The position numbers and the translations under genes are program-made. A model generated the notes under the pieces. It was not told the DNA's origin and ran no database searches. It was given only the letters and a program-made list of their open reading frames with translations. Below, in pieces: positions 12,755 to 25,029 of a DNA stretch of 64,000 nt; within the stretch, counting starts at the first letter, position 1; every line of letters begins with the position of its first letter. The stretch is from Angiostrongylus vasorum (lineage: Eukaryota > Nematoda > Chromadorea > Rhabditida > Metastrongylidae), in contig JADANN010000437.1 of assembly GCA_018806985.1 (NCBI GenBank), positions 646,501 through 710,500 of the forward strand, read 5' to 3'.

Positions 12755-13115
12755 TACTTGCTTAGATGGTCGGTCTTCACTGATTGTGCGGGCATCAGCA
12801 TAATTTACCATTGTTGTTCTCTAGAGTCCTCAGATCAACCTAGTCGACGCCTTCTCATGTCGTCACCACCCCATACAGTTGCCTGTCTTGTGAATCAGAG
12901 GAAAAATTCCCCACCATGCGGCTAGTTTCATACCAGGCCTTCGTGCCTCCTACTATTGGTTTACTCTTAGCTGGCTTCCAGATGGAAATATCGGACCTCT
13001 CAGCTTAGGAGGCCCTACTGGAGGAATGAATCCCTTGCTGTACATGGCAATCCAACACCCAGAAACACCTCTTAGCCACGATGAAGAGGTACAGCGTTGG
13101 GATGCATGTATCTAT
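12755..13115 (+). repeat. R3 repeat copy
   Basis: Matches 40945-41330 in order: ggtc-gtc-tca-tg-ttgtgcggg, agcataat, ttctctggagtcc-like, gtcaccaccccata, gaatcagaggaaa, ccaccatgcgg, tattggtttactcttagctgg, cttaggaggcc, cagccacgatga. It is about 360 bp, non-coding and of unknown class. Confidence 0.65.
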
Positions 13116-13685
13116 ATCCGATTAACACAGCCAAAAAGCTTTCCGCGTTTATCGATCTTACAAGATGCGCCTTGTATGTCACTCCATTCGCATCCTGGAG
13201 CAAACACATTTATCAACTCAGTATTGCTCTTCTGATATACGACAACTCTGATAACAATCTGCTGACTCTATGAGAATAGAGGGTTGGAGTATCCATGTGG
13301 TACTGGGGATTGAACAAAAGGCTCCTTTGTTTTACATAGCACCTCCAAGTACTGCACTCCTCTCGCTCTTTTTAAGCATTATAAGGAATAATAAAAACCC
13401 TGCTGAACGCTATACAGTAAGGAAAACTGGTAATGATCTTGGCATTTTTGAACTGGATTCTTGAAAGTGCAATAATGTTTTGCATGCAATCGTCAGTAAG
13501 AATTAAGCACACTTTGTTCATTACTAAATTCACTTGATTCTAAACAAAGGAGAAATGGTGCTGATTAAACAAAAGACAATTCATTTTTTGACTTCGCTTT
13601 CTATTTCGCAAGTTGTTTCACAAGCAACCGTTCGCCTATGTGAATTTTCCTGAAGTTAACTGTTTCTTTGGAGCTCTCTACAATC

Positions 13686-13905
13686 TTTTCATGGCAGGGT
13701 ATTATGCGAAATACAACCACAATGGTGCCGAGATATAGACACTGATCGATGCGAAAAAAAGAAAAAAGGAGCCGCATGGTGTGGTGGTGAATGCGTTAGC
13801 CCACGGAAAGGGTAATAGCGCGTTCATTCCCAACCGCAGACACCCGCGGTCTGGAGTTTTGCAAATATCTCAGCACCATTGTGGTTCTATTTCCCTAAAG
13901 TTTTT
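13686..13905. repeat. Foldback element with collapsed centre
   Basis: The outer arm sequence catggcagggtattatgcg (13693 onward) is followed after a short spacer by the other arm, gcatggtgtggtggtgaatgcg to ttgtggttctatttc. Compared with the complete palindrome at 53541-53977, the loop side of one arm is deleted. Confidence 0.6.
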
Positions 13906-14699
13906 GATGAACTGATAGATCTCTAGAAACTAATGAGGAAAAATGCTGATGAGTAGTTTTTTAAAAATAACCTCTTGACTTTGTACTTCTCATGAAGAGG
14001 AATGAATAATCGAGAAACAAGACGTTAGCATGAATTACTACGTATTTGTGCGATCGAGAAATGCTTTCTGTCTTTGCAAACCTACTGACTACTTCGATTT
14101 AGCATTGAAATGACCAAAAGTTTTACCAAAGAGATTTAGTCACTTTTTTTCTTTTTTACGACAAACGAATTGCACATATACTAAAGGGCCAAAAGAGACC
14201 GTTTGCCCGCGAACTTCTGAATTGACCAGCAGAAGTTTGATTTCTAATTCCGAGGACGGAGACGTTATCAATCAATGACTCTTAAGTGGTTAGACCTTCA
14301 CCGAAATTTCGCCCACACTTCGGGAGCTTCAACGTGGCACAGCATCCTCCTTCAGCAAAATTCTATTTAGTCGACCTTTAATTGTGTACCATGAAAGATC
14401 AGCGTTTTTTTTATTTTTCAATGCCCATCCTTAATTTTCGTTGTTTGCGATGTTTTACGTTAAAAACCCAATGAATTCAACTGCAGTTCACTACCTTCGG
14501 AGGATATTTTGCTCCAGATTATAGCAGTTTCTGTTGATTTTTCTTTATTTTAGCAGCTCATTTCGTTGCAAACAGCAAAAGAAAATGCACTCATCCCTTA
14601 CTTTTTTCTTCATTTCTGTTTTTTCCTTAGTTTTCTTTTTCTTTTTTTCTTTTTTTTGCTTTTTTTGGGAGGAGAGATTTTATCTTAATAATTCAAAAG

Positions 14700-14900
14700 A
14701 CCGACTTCCTATGAACCTCGGCATAAATAGCTGATATGTTTATTTATATGATCTTATAAACTGATCTTCTTTAGCTGATGCGAGGTTTTTCAATGTCTTC
14801 GTTGTCGTTGTCGTCGTTGTTGGTGTTGTTGGTCGATGGCTGACGTTTTAGCGATTTCGCCTTCCTCAAAGCCTGGACGTAGTTTATACAAGGATAGTTT
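14700..14900 (-). mobile_element. PLE terminal repeat remnant
   Basis: Contains the PLE-end signature on the - strand: gaggaaggcgaaatcgc, acgtcagcc, a run of caacaa/cgacaacg units, then gatgcgtatcagc-like and agatcagtttataagatc. The same chain of motifs occurs at 28800-29120 and 54651-54790, where it abuts PLE coding remnants. Confidence 0.65.
14838..14873 (-). ncRNA. Hammerhead-like motif, decayed
   Basis: On the - strand: ggct, ttgagga, a, ggcg-aaat-cgct, aaaac, gtc, agcc. The closing stem ggct/agcc is present, but the first core C and the G of GAAA are changed. Best read as an inactive member of the family described in the findings. Confidence 0.35.
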
Positions 14901-14954
14901 AACTAATCGGTGGAAAAGAATCAAAGAAAATCTAACATGAAAAATAAACGTCAT

Positions 14955-15445
14955 ATTGATCAGAAAACTACTCACCGTACTAAGATATTTGCAAAACTCC
15001 GGACCGCAGGTGTTTGCGGTGGGGAACGAGTGCGCTATTGTCCTTTCCGGGGAGTAACGCGTTCACCACCACACCATGTGGGTTCTTTGTTTTGCCTGTC
15101 TCTCATACTATCCTGCCATAGAAATTATAGAAGGCAGATAATAAAAGGTAAACATTGTGAATTCAACTACAGCCTCAGCATAACTGGGTTCAATGCCGAT
15201 GTGGGCTCACCAGATCAATCCCGTTGACGGGTGATTGTTGACGGCACAGATCGATAGAACTAGCTGAGAGACAAGCGAAACGAAGGACCCGCATGGTGTA
15301 GTGGTGAACGCGTTACTCCCCGGAAAGACAATAGCGCGTTCGTTCCCCACCGCAAACATCTGCGGTCCGGAGTTTTGCAAAGATCTCAGTAATCTTGTGG
15401 TTGTATTTCGCTTAATAACCTGCCATAAAAAAGTATAGAAGGCAG
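14955..15445. repeat. Foldback element, inverted arms
   Basis: The arm at about 14978-15130 (aagatatttgcaaaactccggaccg ... caccaccacaccatgtggg) is repeated in reverse complement at about 15283-15440 (gcatggtgtagtggtgaacgcg ... ggagttttgcaaagatctcag). Between the arms is a unique segment with cccgttgacgggtgattg. The arms contain a tRNA-like tract (gtggtggtgaacgcgttag), so this may be a SINE-derived inverted dimer. Confidence 0.75.
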
Positions 15446-15454
15446 AAAATAAAA

Positions 15455-15840
15455 CAGTGAAATACTTACCGTACCGTTAGGAGTGGGACTGCGCTCGCGT
15501 TGTTCACTTGGGACGGCGAGCGCAGGAGTCACTGAGGGGGTCAAAATATTATTTTGAAATAAGGCGCCAGGTCACGTGTGATGGTGAGGCATTCGTCTTT
15601 CCGTTTCATCTCTGGATTCTTGAGATTTATCCAAAACGGTTCACAATTCTTGCACGTAGATGTTTTTGATTTCTGCGCTGGGATCCGCACTGTCACTTCG
15701 AAATCATTGCCATTGTGTACTTGTGCCCTATGTGTACCTAGGGGGAGTGCTTTGGCGAATTTTAACTTTCACACCTAACGACAACGAAAACCTATACCAA
15801 CCTCACATGAGCTAAAAAAAATCAGTTTGTAAGATTTTCT
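15455..15840 (-). mobile_element. PLE 3' remnant
   Basis: The - strand carries the distal end of the PLE coding region: complement of aaggcgccaggtcacgtgtgatggtgaggcattcg, matching 54421-54470 on the + strand, and frame pieces like those below the GIY-YIG domain. From 15778 a PLE terminal repeat starts in the opposite direction (gacaacgaaaacctataccaacc). Confidence 0.6.
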
Positions 15841-16199
15841 GAACTGACTCTATCTGCACACCTGGGAGGCATCTTATAGAGCGTCCCTATGTCTCTCGTC
15901 ATAGGAAGCTGCCCTTGCTGGGGGCAGACACAGCTTTTCCCAGATTAATTTTATAGCAGTTTGTTGCTGACAACCAAGAAATGGGAAACTAGATTGTTCT
16001 GGAGCGGAATTCAACTGGTGACTATGTATTATTATTGTACGTAAACCCTAAACACTGAGCCTCTCCTTCCCGGATCTCACTCTATTATCTGTGGTATAAG
16101 TTTTCTTTACAACGCTTATAGATCTCCAAATGTCTTTAGAGATTCTAAATGTTCTAGTAGATATCAAACTCAGTTCACAGCCAAATTAATATTTTAAGA

Positions 16200-16900
16200 G
16201 AAAAAAATAAGTTTGTTGTCAACTTTTTTATCTATCGCTAACTACAAATTTCACTGTGAAGTATTATGCAAAATCAAGCACAATGATGCTGAGATATTTG
16301 CAAAAGTCCGGATGGCAGGTGTCTGCGGTGGGGATCGAACACGCTGTTACCCTTTTCCGGGAGTTAACGGGTTCATCACCGCACCATGCCCGTACTTCGT
16401 TTTGCTTTTCTCTCAGCTACTTTTCTAACTATCAATGTCATCAGCAATCACACGTCAACGGGATTGAGACAATGTGATTGTGATTTCAACTATAGCTTCA
16501 GCTTTACTGGGTTCAATGCCAATTTGGGCTCCCCAGATCAATCCCGTTGACGGATTGTTGCCGGTGACACAGGTCAACAGAAAACTGAGAGACAGGCGAA
16601 ACGAAGAATGCGCATGGTGTGGTTGTGAACGCGTTAGCCCTCGGAAGGCGTAATAGGGTGCTCGATCCCCATTGCAGACACACGGTCAGGAGTTTTGCAA
16701 ATATCTCAGCATCATTGTGGTTGATTTCGCATATTACCTTGCCTTGAAAAATTCTAGTAGGCAATAGATAAAGTCAATATTGTGATTTCGACTGCATCCT
16801 CACCTTAGTGGGTTCGATGCCAATTTGGGCTTCCCAGGTCATTCCCGTTGACGGATGATTGCTGACGGCATTGGTAAATAGAAAAAATAGCTGAGATAAG
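16200..16900. repeat. Foldback element with extra arm fragment
   Basis: Arms at about 16255-16430 and 16585-16760 are inverted copies (ctgagatatttgcaaaa; caccgcaccatgc / gcatggtgtggttgtgaacgcg). The unique segment gggttcaatgccaatttgggct occurs at about 16508 and again at about 16808, so a second partial element follows directly. Confidence 0.65.
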
Positions 16901-17244
16901 TTTTTTTTGTTTGTCTTTTTTTTTAATTCTTGAAAACGTTACGAATTCTCGGCAAAAAGTTCGCAAGTAAGTAAATACTTGAAAAAAGAATAGAAAATGA
17001 AGGGATAATGAATTTGCTGTTGGTGTCCAGAAGAAGATGTAGATTTGATTGATCCTGTCCTCCATCACAAATGAATTAGCCTGTTCGAAGGAACGCCACT
17101 CAGCTTCCGTTCTGTTTAATATTTTTTTTCAGTTTAATTTGGAATTGTAGGAATGATTAGACGCGCCGCTATGACCATTTTACGTTTCTTCGCAATTTAG
17201 CGGCCAGCAACGCTTACTGTGACCAGATGTTTTTCGGCGTTTAC

Positions 17245-17400
17245 AAGAAAGTAGAGAGCGGCAAGTGCAATGGTAGTGACGCTATTCATGATCTGCACGG
17301 TGCGGGTTCAACCCTTAGGATCACCATGCCTCTCATTCCTCCTGAATCGGATAATTCGTATCGGACTTGTCAGGGAAACAGTTCACCCCTTGTAATCCGT
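17245..17400 (+). repeat. Diverged tRNA-derived SINE
   Basis: A-box-like ggcaagtgcaatggtagtgacg, B-box-like gcgggttcaaccc, then the shared block gaatcggataattcgtatcggacttgtc. It has the same architecture as SINE-A but is much diverged. Confidence 0.5.
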
Positions 17401-19384
17401 ATGGGAACACTCTAGTCTTGATATGTCAGTAGTAACAAGAGTCGATTCGAGCAGAATTTAACGAAGTCCATGAAGAAGATAAAAATCCTCAAGCAGCAAC
17501 CGAATCCACACGCAAAAGGGTCAAACGCTTCCGTGGATGGTAAGCGGAAGTAAAGGAGTCGAACACAAGAAATGCTGGCATCTGCACAATATATGTGAGA
17601 GCGGAAGGTGTGAAATAAAAAAACTATCAATAATGAGAACGAAAATCAGTGGAACATAACCTATTGACTAGTCATGCCAAGGTTGAAGGATAGTAGGTTT
17701 TTGAAATATTGATTCGCCTTGTACTAGCTAGAATAATACCGTCTGCTGACGGATGGATTGTCCGTTGAAAAACAAATTATTATCGAAGTGCAACCAGTAT
17801 CAACAACAACCCTACATAAAAGAGCGCTGTGAGGTGAGATTGCCTTATTCGAGGGATGGTCTACTGAAGAAGATCCGACTCTATACAACGATGAAGGCAC
17901 AACATTGAAAGGACGAAAGACTGCGCAACATCGACTCGGAACATCGGCTCTGGAAGAAGATGAGGACTTTGAAATGTTAGCCGAATAGACCTCTTTATCA
18001 ACCTGGTGTTAACTTATCAATGGAAGAATACATAGAGCAAAGCTTTAAAAAAGTTTCGACGACATGATTCTCAAGATTATTACTCTACTCCCAAGTTCTT
18101 TTTCCATTTGTTTCGGTTCCTTCCTTCGTTCTTTCCCACATGTGTATTTACCGATTGACGTGTCTACGTACTATTGTCTTCTTTTCGCACAGTCATTCGT
18201 ATCCACATTTTCTCTTACTAATTTTGTTTTGAGAATTAGGCACCTTTATATATTGCTGTTGATCCATCTTCAAGCCTCATGTCATCCCATCAGTTTTATA
18301 TGATTCGCTTTCCTTGAACTGTCATCCATAGGGTTCATACAAGGATAGAGCGTAGACTGGACCATCTTTCGTCATTTCTCGTCGAACTCTTCTTCACCTT
18401 CATTTTCCTGAGGATCATAGATATCCGTGATAGAGTGTTCTCAAATATTTAACCATATTCAGTCGCCGGCATTCTTCTGTCTTGCGACCAAATTTCTTCC
18501 TGATCGGCAACCTCTTTCATGACGATACTGGTTCTTGCGACTAGTGCACTAACCGACATTAGTAAATAGTGTAACAGCTCTGGTTTTTGATTTGAATGGA
18601 TTAATAAGGTAAAAAAGTTTCAAATCAACATTGTTTTGTAACAATCCTTATAAGGAAGTGGTTTTCCTTCATCTTGAATGGAAGTGTTTCTCGGTGTGAA
18701 ACTCGGTGTGCTGTGCAAAGTGAGAGACCCATCCCAAAGAGAGGTCTCCCAGTCGGAAAACGGATTCGACATTTCAATTCAAAAGAACGGATGGGAGAAT
18801 AAATCTGTGCCAAGAACCACTACCATTCTGGCAACAAAATAATCACTAGCTGGAGAGCTGTAAAGATCTGTGAGAAGTTCTAGCGCGACTTTCGAGAATT
18901 CAGGTAAAACTTTGCGCAATCAGGGAACTAGAACTAATCCTTTCCACTTTGTCATTGTGAATGTTCATGAGAGACCTCTTTTTCCTTTGGAATTTATGGT
19001 TAGGTCCTTAAATAATTAGATATTTAATTGAGTTACTTTTCTTAACCATTTCGACGGTGTCTATCTGGGATCACTTTGTTATCCATTATTTATTACCTCA
19101 CTGAAAATAAATCCGTAGTATTCAGGTTTGATGAAGTCACCTTGCGATCAAATTAAAAATCAGTCAATAATTGATTTTTTGAACCTTTAAAAGGTCTCTT
19201 TTTCATTATCTCATTATTATTACAACAAAAAACTATCGAGTCAGCCAAAATGCTTATTCCTGAAATTCTTCCGAGAAATCATTGAAATAAATTGTAGACA
19301 ACTTAACTCTTAGGTACAAGTTCTTAGAACTTTAATTTTATTAGAAACATTTATTGGTTTGCTAGTATTTTATTTATTGGCTAT
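17401..19384. other. Intergenic, nothing recognised
   Basis: AT-rich sequence with scattered short frames. I found no exon with matching splice signals, no tRNA and no repeat I can tie to another copy in the window. Confidence 0.4.
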
Positions 19385-19735
19385 TATATTTTTTTCACGG
19401 CAGTGTACTATGTCTGATACAAGCACAATGATGCTGAGATATTTGCAATAATCCAGACCGCAGGTGTTTCCGGTGAAAAACGATAATGCTATTACCCTTT
19501 TCGAGGGCTAATGCGTTCACCACCACACCACGCGAATCTTTTCTTTCGCCTGTCTCTCAGCTAGTCCCTATCGATCAGGCCATCAGGAATCATCCGTCAA
19601 CGGGATTGATTTGGGCAGCCCAAATCGGCAATGAACCCAGTTAAGCTGAGACTGTAGTCGAAATCGCAATGTTAACATTTTAGTTACTGCCTATTACAGC
19701 AATTTTCCACGGCAAGGTATTATTTGTGGTACATC
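19385..19735. repeat. Foldback element, single arm plus centre
   Basis: Contains the outer end tttcacggcagtgtactatg, the arm gatgctgagatatttgca ... caccaccacaccacgcg, gtctctcagctag, then the centre cgtcaacgggattgatttgggcagccc and a second cacggcaaggtattat at about 19710. Most of the second arm is missing. Confidence 0.6.
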
Positions 19736-20155
19736 CACAATGGTGCTGATTTGTTGGGTTTTTCCGCAGGCAAATCTAAGGACAACAAACGAGTTAATTA
19801 ACTGGAGCCTTCCACGACCTTCCCAAATAGTCACTGATCGATGTGATAGAAAAAAAAACCGTTTAAAACAAACCTCATAATTTATTTTCAACTTTGTCGA
19901 TTTTTTCCAGTCAGTTCCCAAACTCTGAAACTCTCTTTTAGATGATAAAAATCTTTCGATGATATTTTCGGTGCTAGAAGATCTATTTTTTACACTGCTA
20001 AAACTGCAGATGAAGGTTTAAAATTGGAAGACGAAACCACCACTGTGATTCGTTTAAAATCGCCACTGGACTGTTAGAAACCACAAGTACTTCACAGAAA
20101 AACAGCAACAAAACAAGAGAATTGAGAAAAACTGCATCTCTAAATAAAATAAAAA

Positions 20156-20421
20156 AAGGATAAAGCTCTGGGTGTTGATCAATCCCCTGTTGGATGCGCC
20201 ATGCATTCGACTTCACTAAGCACCGTTTGTAGGTGATTGAACACATATCTGGCCTTTACAATGACTCGCCGTACCGATGCATCGACCCTGTCTCGCTATC
20301 CTCCCGGACAGGTCTGGTGCCAATTTGCCAACCACGGAAAGATGAAAGGGTTGGTGAGCCTGGGGGCGCGAAGATCGATCCCATGTGTACTCCCGAGTTC
20401 ACCCCGCTACACGCGCCCTCT
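20156..20421 (-). repeat. SINE-A copy
   Basis: Complete copy on the - strand: tail complement ggataaagctctggg at the left, central block complement gtctggtgccaatttgccaa, and tRNA-like head complement gctacacgcgccc at the right. Confidence 0.8.
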
Positions 20422-20939
20422 ACGTTATTTTTGCTTATTACATAAACCATATAAATCAAGGATAGGTGCCATTATTTAGTTTATGTTCGTAATTGAAAGT
20501 TAGTTGTTGCTTCCTGTCCTTGTCGATTTGTTTTCATTAAATAATTCCTGGTAATTTCAGTGATTATGGTTCCCACTATCAGATTTATGACATTGTTTGG
20601 GTCACGAAAGGCTTAGAAATGATAGCGATTATGAATTCCTTAGTCGAGCACGTCCTTCGTTTCCACTTCTCTTGTTTAAAACGATAAAAACCAGGACTGC
20701 CTTCCTTGTCCCTAATTTTTTTCGCTCGTAATCCTCTACGGCGTTTTATGAGATCGTTGACGATCCATGATAATCAGTAATGATGGAAACTATTGCATTT
20801 CTCTGGTTGCCTTAAATAATGTACAAAAAAATTCGGCCTCTTGCTAAAAAAAACCTTGACATAAAAACTGTAGGTATGTAGAATTTAGAATCTTCTTTCC
20901 TCTTCTTGATTTTTTCCTATTGCTTTTATCATAAATAAA

Positions 20940-21057
20940 AAAGGATAAAGAGCTCTTGGCGTTGATCAATCCCTTAGAGATGAGCCGTGCAATCGACTTC
21001 ACTAAGTATCGTTGGAGGTGATTGAATGCATATCTGGCCTTTACTGGACTCGTGGAG
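20940..21057 (-). repeat. SINE-A, 3' part only
   Basis: Tail half only (ggataaagagctcttggcg to tgcatatctggcctttac). The 5'-truncated form is common for target-primed insertion. Confidence 0.7.
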
Positions 21058-21059
21058 AC

Positions 21060-21480
21060 ATTGATAAAGATTCCTAAAAATCCTCAAGTATCAGCCGACC
21101 TCACAACGGTATCCAAACTTCTTGATGACGGATGTACAGGAACGAGTCGAATAAAAGAAATGTCGGGATCAGCATAGTTGATGAGAATACCGGTTCCCAG
21201 GGTCGACTTTCTATTAACCTCGGCATTGGAATATGAATGCGTCGTTTTCTTGTTCAGCAATCGCGAGGTTGTTAAACAGCATTCATTTACTTCCATAGAA
21301 AAACAATACAATACAACAGTAGCTGACGTTTCGGCAGTATCGCCTTCTTCAGAGCCGCTTTTTTTTACGTGCCTTCCAATGAGGAAGATTAGAACAGCTG
21401 ATTATAGTCGCATAAGGTTGATGACGCCGAAACGTCAGCTACTGTTGTATTGTATTGTTTTTCTAGAGAATACCGGTGTT
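21060..21480 (-). mobile_element. Two PLE terminal repeats in inverted order
   Basis: The - strand repeat (about 21200-21356) ends in the hammerhead-like motif. A second copy on the + strand starts near 21361 and runs through cgccgaaacgtcagctactg and tgtattgtattgtttttct at 21430-21462. Both share ttgtattgtattg-ttttct with each other and with 59820-59850. Confidence 0.6.
21321..21356 (-). ncRNA. Hammerhead-ribozyme-like motif
   Basis: Read on the - strand: ggct (stem I), ctgaaga (fits core CUGANGA), one A, ggc-gatact-gcc (stem II), gaaac, gtc (cleavage-site position), agct (stem I partner, one G-U or mismatch). Stem III would be only two base pairs without a loop, so a monomer could not be efficient. 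It sits at a PLE terminal repeat, where such motifs are known. Confidence 0.5.
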
Positions 21481-21589
21481 GTAAAAAAATATTGCTACAT
21501 ATTTCCTCATGACAAAACTTTAAAACACTTTTCGCTTATTCAAAACTCATGTTCTTCTTGGTCTTGCCAACATAGTTATTATGAATTTA

Positions 21590-22320
21590 TTCTTCAGAAC
21601 GTAGCTTTAGTCACTGATGTTATCACATTCTCCACCCATGAATTGCGCGCCAATTTTCGCGTAGGTCTTAGACACCACCATTTAAAAAAAACATGAACTA
21701 CGACTCGAAGGATTCGGTGAAGGCGTTTTTTAAAGTCGTCGTACTCGTAGAACTTCCTGTACCGGAGATGAGTTTCAGGGCTTTCCTCATAGGGATTTTC
21801 AGGGAACAAGTGAAAATCTGAAAGTGCTATACCCAAAGTGCATAATGAGTGATGAAGTGGGCGGACGTGGCTGAGCGAAACTTTGAGTCGTTTTTCATTC
21901 AAAGCATCCATGAGCTTCTAGAGCCACTCTGAATAGCCGTCAGTTATCACAATCTAAGTAGTTTGGCAACCAAATGGTGTAGCGCATGTTCTCGTAGCTG
22001 ATTCAGGTCACATTTCCAATTTCACTCTTCTTTAGAAAGATTTTTGGTGGGGCTGAAGAAGCAGTGGTTCGCAGGTACGATAGACACACAGAAGCAGTGC
22101 TTTTTCATGTCATATTCGCTGAAGTTCGGACGTAATTCAAGCTCGTGTCGCTGCTGTCGAACAGAACCCTGATATGCTTACATTTGAGCAGAAGCACATC
22201 TATGGACCATTCTTCGATGGTACGCGGCATGAAAGGGACATAATCAGTCATCGGAACTTTGGTGTGCACCAGGAGTTTGTGACAGTTTCACGATGACCTT
22301 TAACCTTCATTTACTGCCTA
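21590..22320 (-). pseudogene. Mariner-like transposase remnant
   Basis: The - strand frame 21594-21911 contains ALSDFHLFPE followed by a lysine/arginine-rich stretch. This resembles the end of the mariner DDE domain, where a PSDYHLF-type motif follows the second catalytic Asp. The frame is interrupted upstream, and terminal inverted repeats were not found, so it is a decayed copy. Confidence 0.45.
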
Positions 22321-22619
22321 TTACTTTTTTATAGGGAAGGTGTCATGTGGAAACTCAGAACCCCAGGTGAGCTTCGAACACGATAACCCCTCAGTGTGCC
22401 GGATCTAACTGAAGAGCAACTTTCTTATTTCTACCAATGAGCATGCATATCGGCAAGAAAACGTTTGAGGTTTTAGAGATTGCGTAGATGGTGCCCGTAA
22501 AATCACGCCATCAACTCTTATTTCATTTCTACTTTTTACTTTCAACTTATCATGTTTCCAATACAGTGTGATGTATTCGACAACAACATAGAATAGCTTT
22601 CGTATGATAATGTTATATT

Positions 22620-23180
22620 TTCAAATCTCTCTCCTTAGTTTGGTCATAATGTCATGGTAACTATATAGTGCATAAGAGTTTACAAATACAGAAGGTAAGA
22701 GCGGAATGGCAATGTCTCTGTGAGGAATGTTGATTTCCAAGGCTTCTGGGACTAATCGTTCGTTAACGAAACCATTTCTCAATTGTATGAATGCTAGAAA
22801 TAGCGTCGTCTTTCTAACTAATGACAATTTGATGGGTTTAGCCTGTCGTCCAGTCATGACTGCCACTGTGCTTAACCGCCGTAGCCTGTCGGATCTTGTG
22901 AAGGATAGACAACGAAACGCTCTTGGTTTTCGCAGAGCTTAAGAATTTTGTATTCTTATAAACAATATGCAATAACCCGTAACATTCTGCTGATAAGCGA
23001 TTACAGTAACCTCCTTTGATGTTTGCTGGATCGATTCGCATTTGGACAGTGTAGGAGTTCTTTGTGGATGAGCTAAGTTATCATACATTGGAGAAGACAG
23101 AAAGGATGATATATCCGTACTCCGTGAGATGAAGCAAAATGAAGAGGACGTGGTTTTTTGTGAGATTCGAAGTTGCATCT
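22620..23180 (-). other. Exon-like segment, unassigned
   Basis: The - strand contains a serine-rich frame (SSFLSSPMYDNLAHPQRTPT ... SKE) that ends at a possible donor aaaggag|gttact at about 22998. It is followed in another frame by a basic stretch KTKSVSLSILHKIRQ ending in a stop. No phase-consistent model could be built, and the opposite strand is partly open too. Confidence 0.2.
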
Positions 23181-23324
23181 ATGGATGACCCTTTCTTATG
23201 ACTGTTTCATAGGGATATTTGGGCAAGCCACCCTTCTCCACATTACAGTTGCTACTTTGTCTTTTAAGCATTTTTTTCACCCCCTTTTTTCTTATACGCT
23301 TTAAGTAGGTCCTTACATGTCTTC

Positions 23325-23440
23325 GACAGCAATGATAATAATAACAATAATAATAATAATAATAACAATAGTAATAATAGTAATAATTATAATAATTATA
23401 GTAATAGTAAATACAATAGTAATAGTAATAATAAGAAAGT
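23325..23440. repeat. (ATA/TAG)n trinucleotide tract
   Basis: Imperfect aat/ata/tag trinucleotide array of about 115 bp. Confidence 0.9.
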
Positions 23441-24169
23441 AGTAATTCTGATTGTAAGAATGGTAATTATAAACTTGTTTTTAAAGTGGTTTCTACCTTC
23501 GTTCAATGAGCATGGTAGTTCTTCTTCGTTCGCGAAGGCGAATCTTTTAAGGAGTCTATGGTGTGTCCTGCGCAGAAATTCAGTACAGCTGCTATTGGAT
23601 AGACATGATATAGCCTTGGACCGAAGTTGACGTAGTCTTTCTCATCACACCACTTTTCTCCGGTGAATTTTCACATTCATAGGTGGTCTCTTGAAACTAT
23701 GAGTTATCGTGGACAGTCACGGTTCTCATAGTGAACTCGACCTCTTCCTTCTCTTGGTGAACTCGACCTCTCCCCTGTTTAATCCATTACTATTTGCTGG
23801 TGTTGACAACAAGTTGTCCTAAGCCAAAGTTGTCGTGGAGCCAATATGGACATTGAAATCGATGTTGATAATATTCTGAAAGGGTTCGATCTTTTTTAAA
23901 GTATCTTCGTGTAGAAAACTCTTTGATATACGTCTCAATGTCACCGTAACAGGTTGATAACGAAAAAAAACCCAGAGATGCAGTCAGAACCGGGTAGTGG
24001 TTAATATCCCTTCAATCGTAACTCTCCTGTCCAACTTTCTAGTAGTTCATCAATTTCCCCTAGTCTGACACTATTCTGCAACTAATATTTTTTTTATTAT
24101 ATTTTAGCTATCGGTACCGTTTAGCTAACTCTTTTTTTCACCACTTTATCCAGTACAATAGGATCACAA
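23441..24169. other. Intergenic, nothing recognised
   Basis: No exon or repeat identified. A short direct repeat, ggtgaactcgacctct at about 23757 and gtgaactcgacctctt at about 23731, is visible. Confidence 0.35.
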
Positions 24170-24447
24170 GGACGCGTGTGGCACAATGGTCGGAGGCGCT
24201 CTGCAACACACACGTGGAATCGATCCCCGTTCCCATGGCCCACCAAGCCTTCTATGCATCCGGAGTTGGCAAATTGGTACCAGACTTGTCTGGGAGGATA
24301 GCAGCACTGGCTCGATACATCGGTAGGCCACCGCGAGTCATTGTAAAGACCAGATATGCATTCAATCACCCCCATACGATGCTTAATGAAGCCTAATGCA
24401 TGGCGCATCCCTCATAGACTGATCAACGCGGAGAGCTTTATCCTTTA
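24170..24447 (+). repeat. SINE-A copy
   Basis: Among the best preserved: acgcgtgtggcacaatggtcgg head, gaatcgatcccc B box, gttggcaaattggtaccag block, gagagctttatccttta tail. Confidence 0.85.
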
Positions 24448-25029
24448 TATATTAATAAGCTGACGTTTATCGTTTTGTTAAATGCCAAAAAAGGTAAAAA
24501 TTAGCAGATACAACTTCGTGTAAGGTCCATTGATAACAACAGAGTTGGCGCAAATGCTTTTATAACCCGGCTCTAATTTGAAACCTCTCTTTCAGTCTTA
24601 TATGGATTTTGGTAACATTTCGTGTTTCTTCCGTCATCGCGTTGACCCATTTCAACAAGATTTATCAATCAGAAAATATCGTCGTGCCCTTTAGTATCGT
24701 TCCGTTGCTAAGGACTCTCTGCTTTGGTGTTTTCTGTCTGGCACAGCAAGGCCATTCCATGAGTGATTCACTATTAGAAAGCCTATGCGTGAGGGATACG
24801 TGTTATTTTCTGTATCTTCTGACTGCCGTACAGAATTTAGCACCCGATGTTCACACCCAGTTTCTTGGATGTTTTCATGAACAATCCTAAACCTAGCGGT
24901 GTTGTTTTTCATCTAAAAATTGATTATTAGCAACCGCTTCATTATTACCATTCTGCTTTGCCGAAAATGTTGAGGAATATTACATGATGGTCTTTTATCC
25001 ATTCCCAATGAAAAAGAAACATCCCCTGC

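Noticed and set aside
21178..21696. 172-codon + strand frame
   Set aside because: It runs across two PLE terminal repeats in inverted order and into the mariner remnant. It has no splice or start signals, and its parts are explained by repeats.
23325..23440. Possible origin or array-type element in the ATA tract
   Set aside because: Imperfect trinucleotide microsatellite with no unique spacers. Not a CRISPR-like or functional array.
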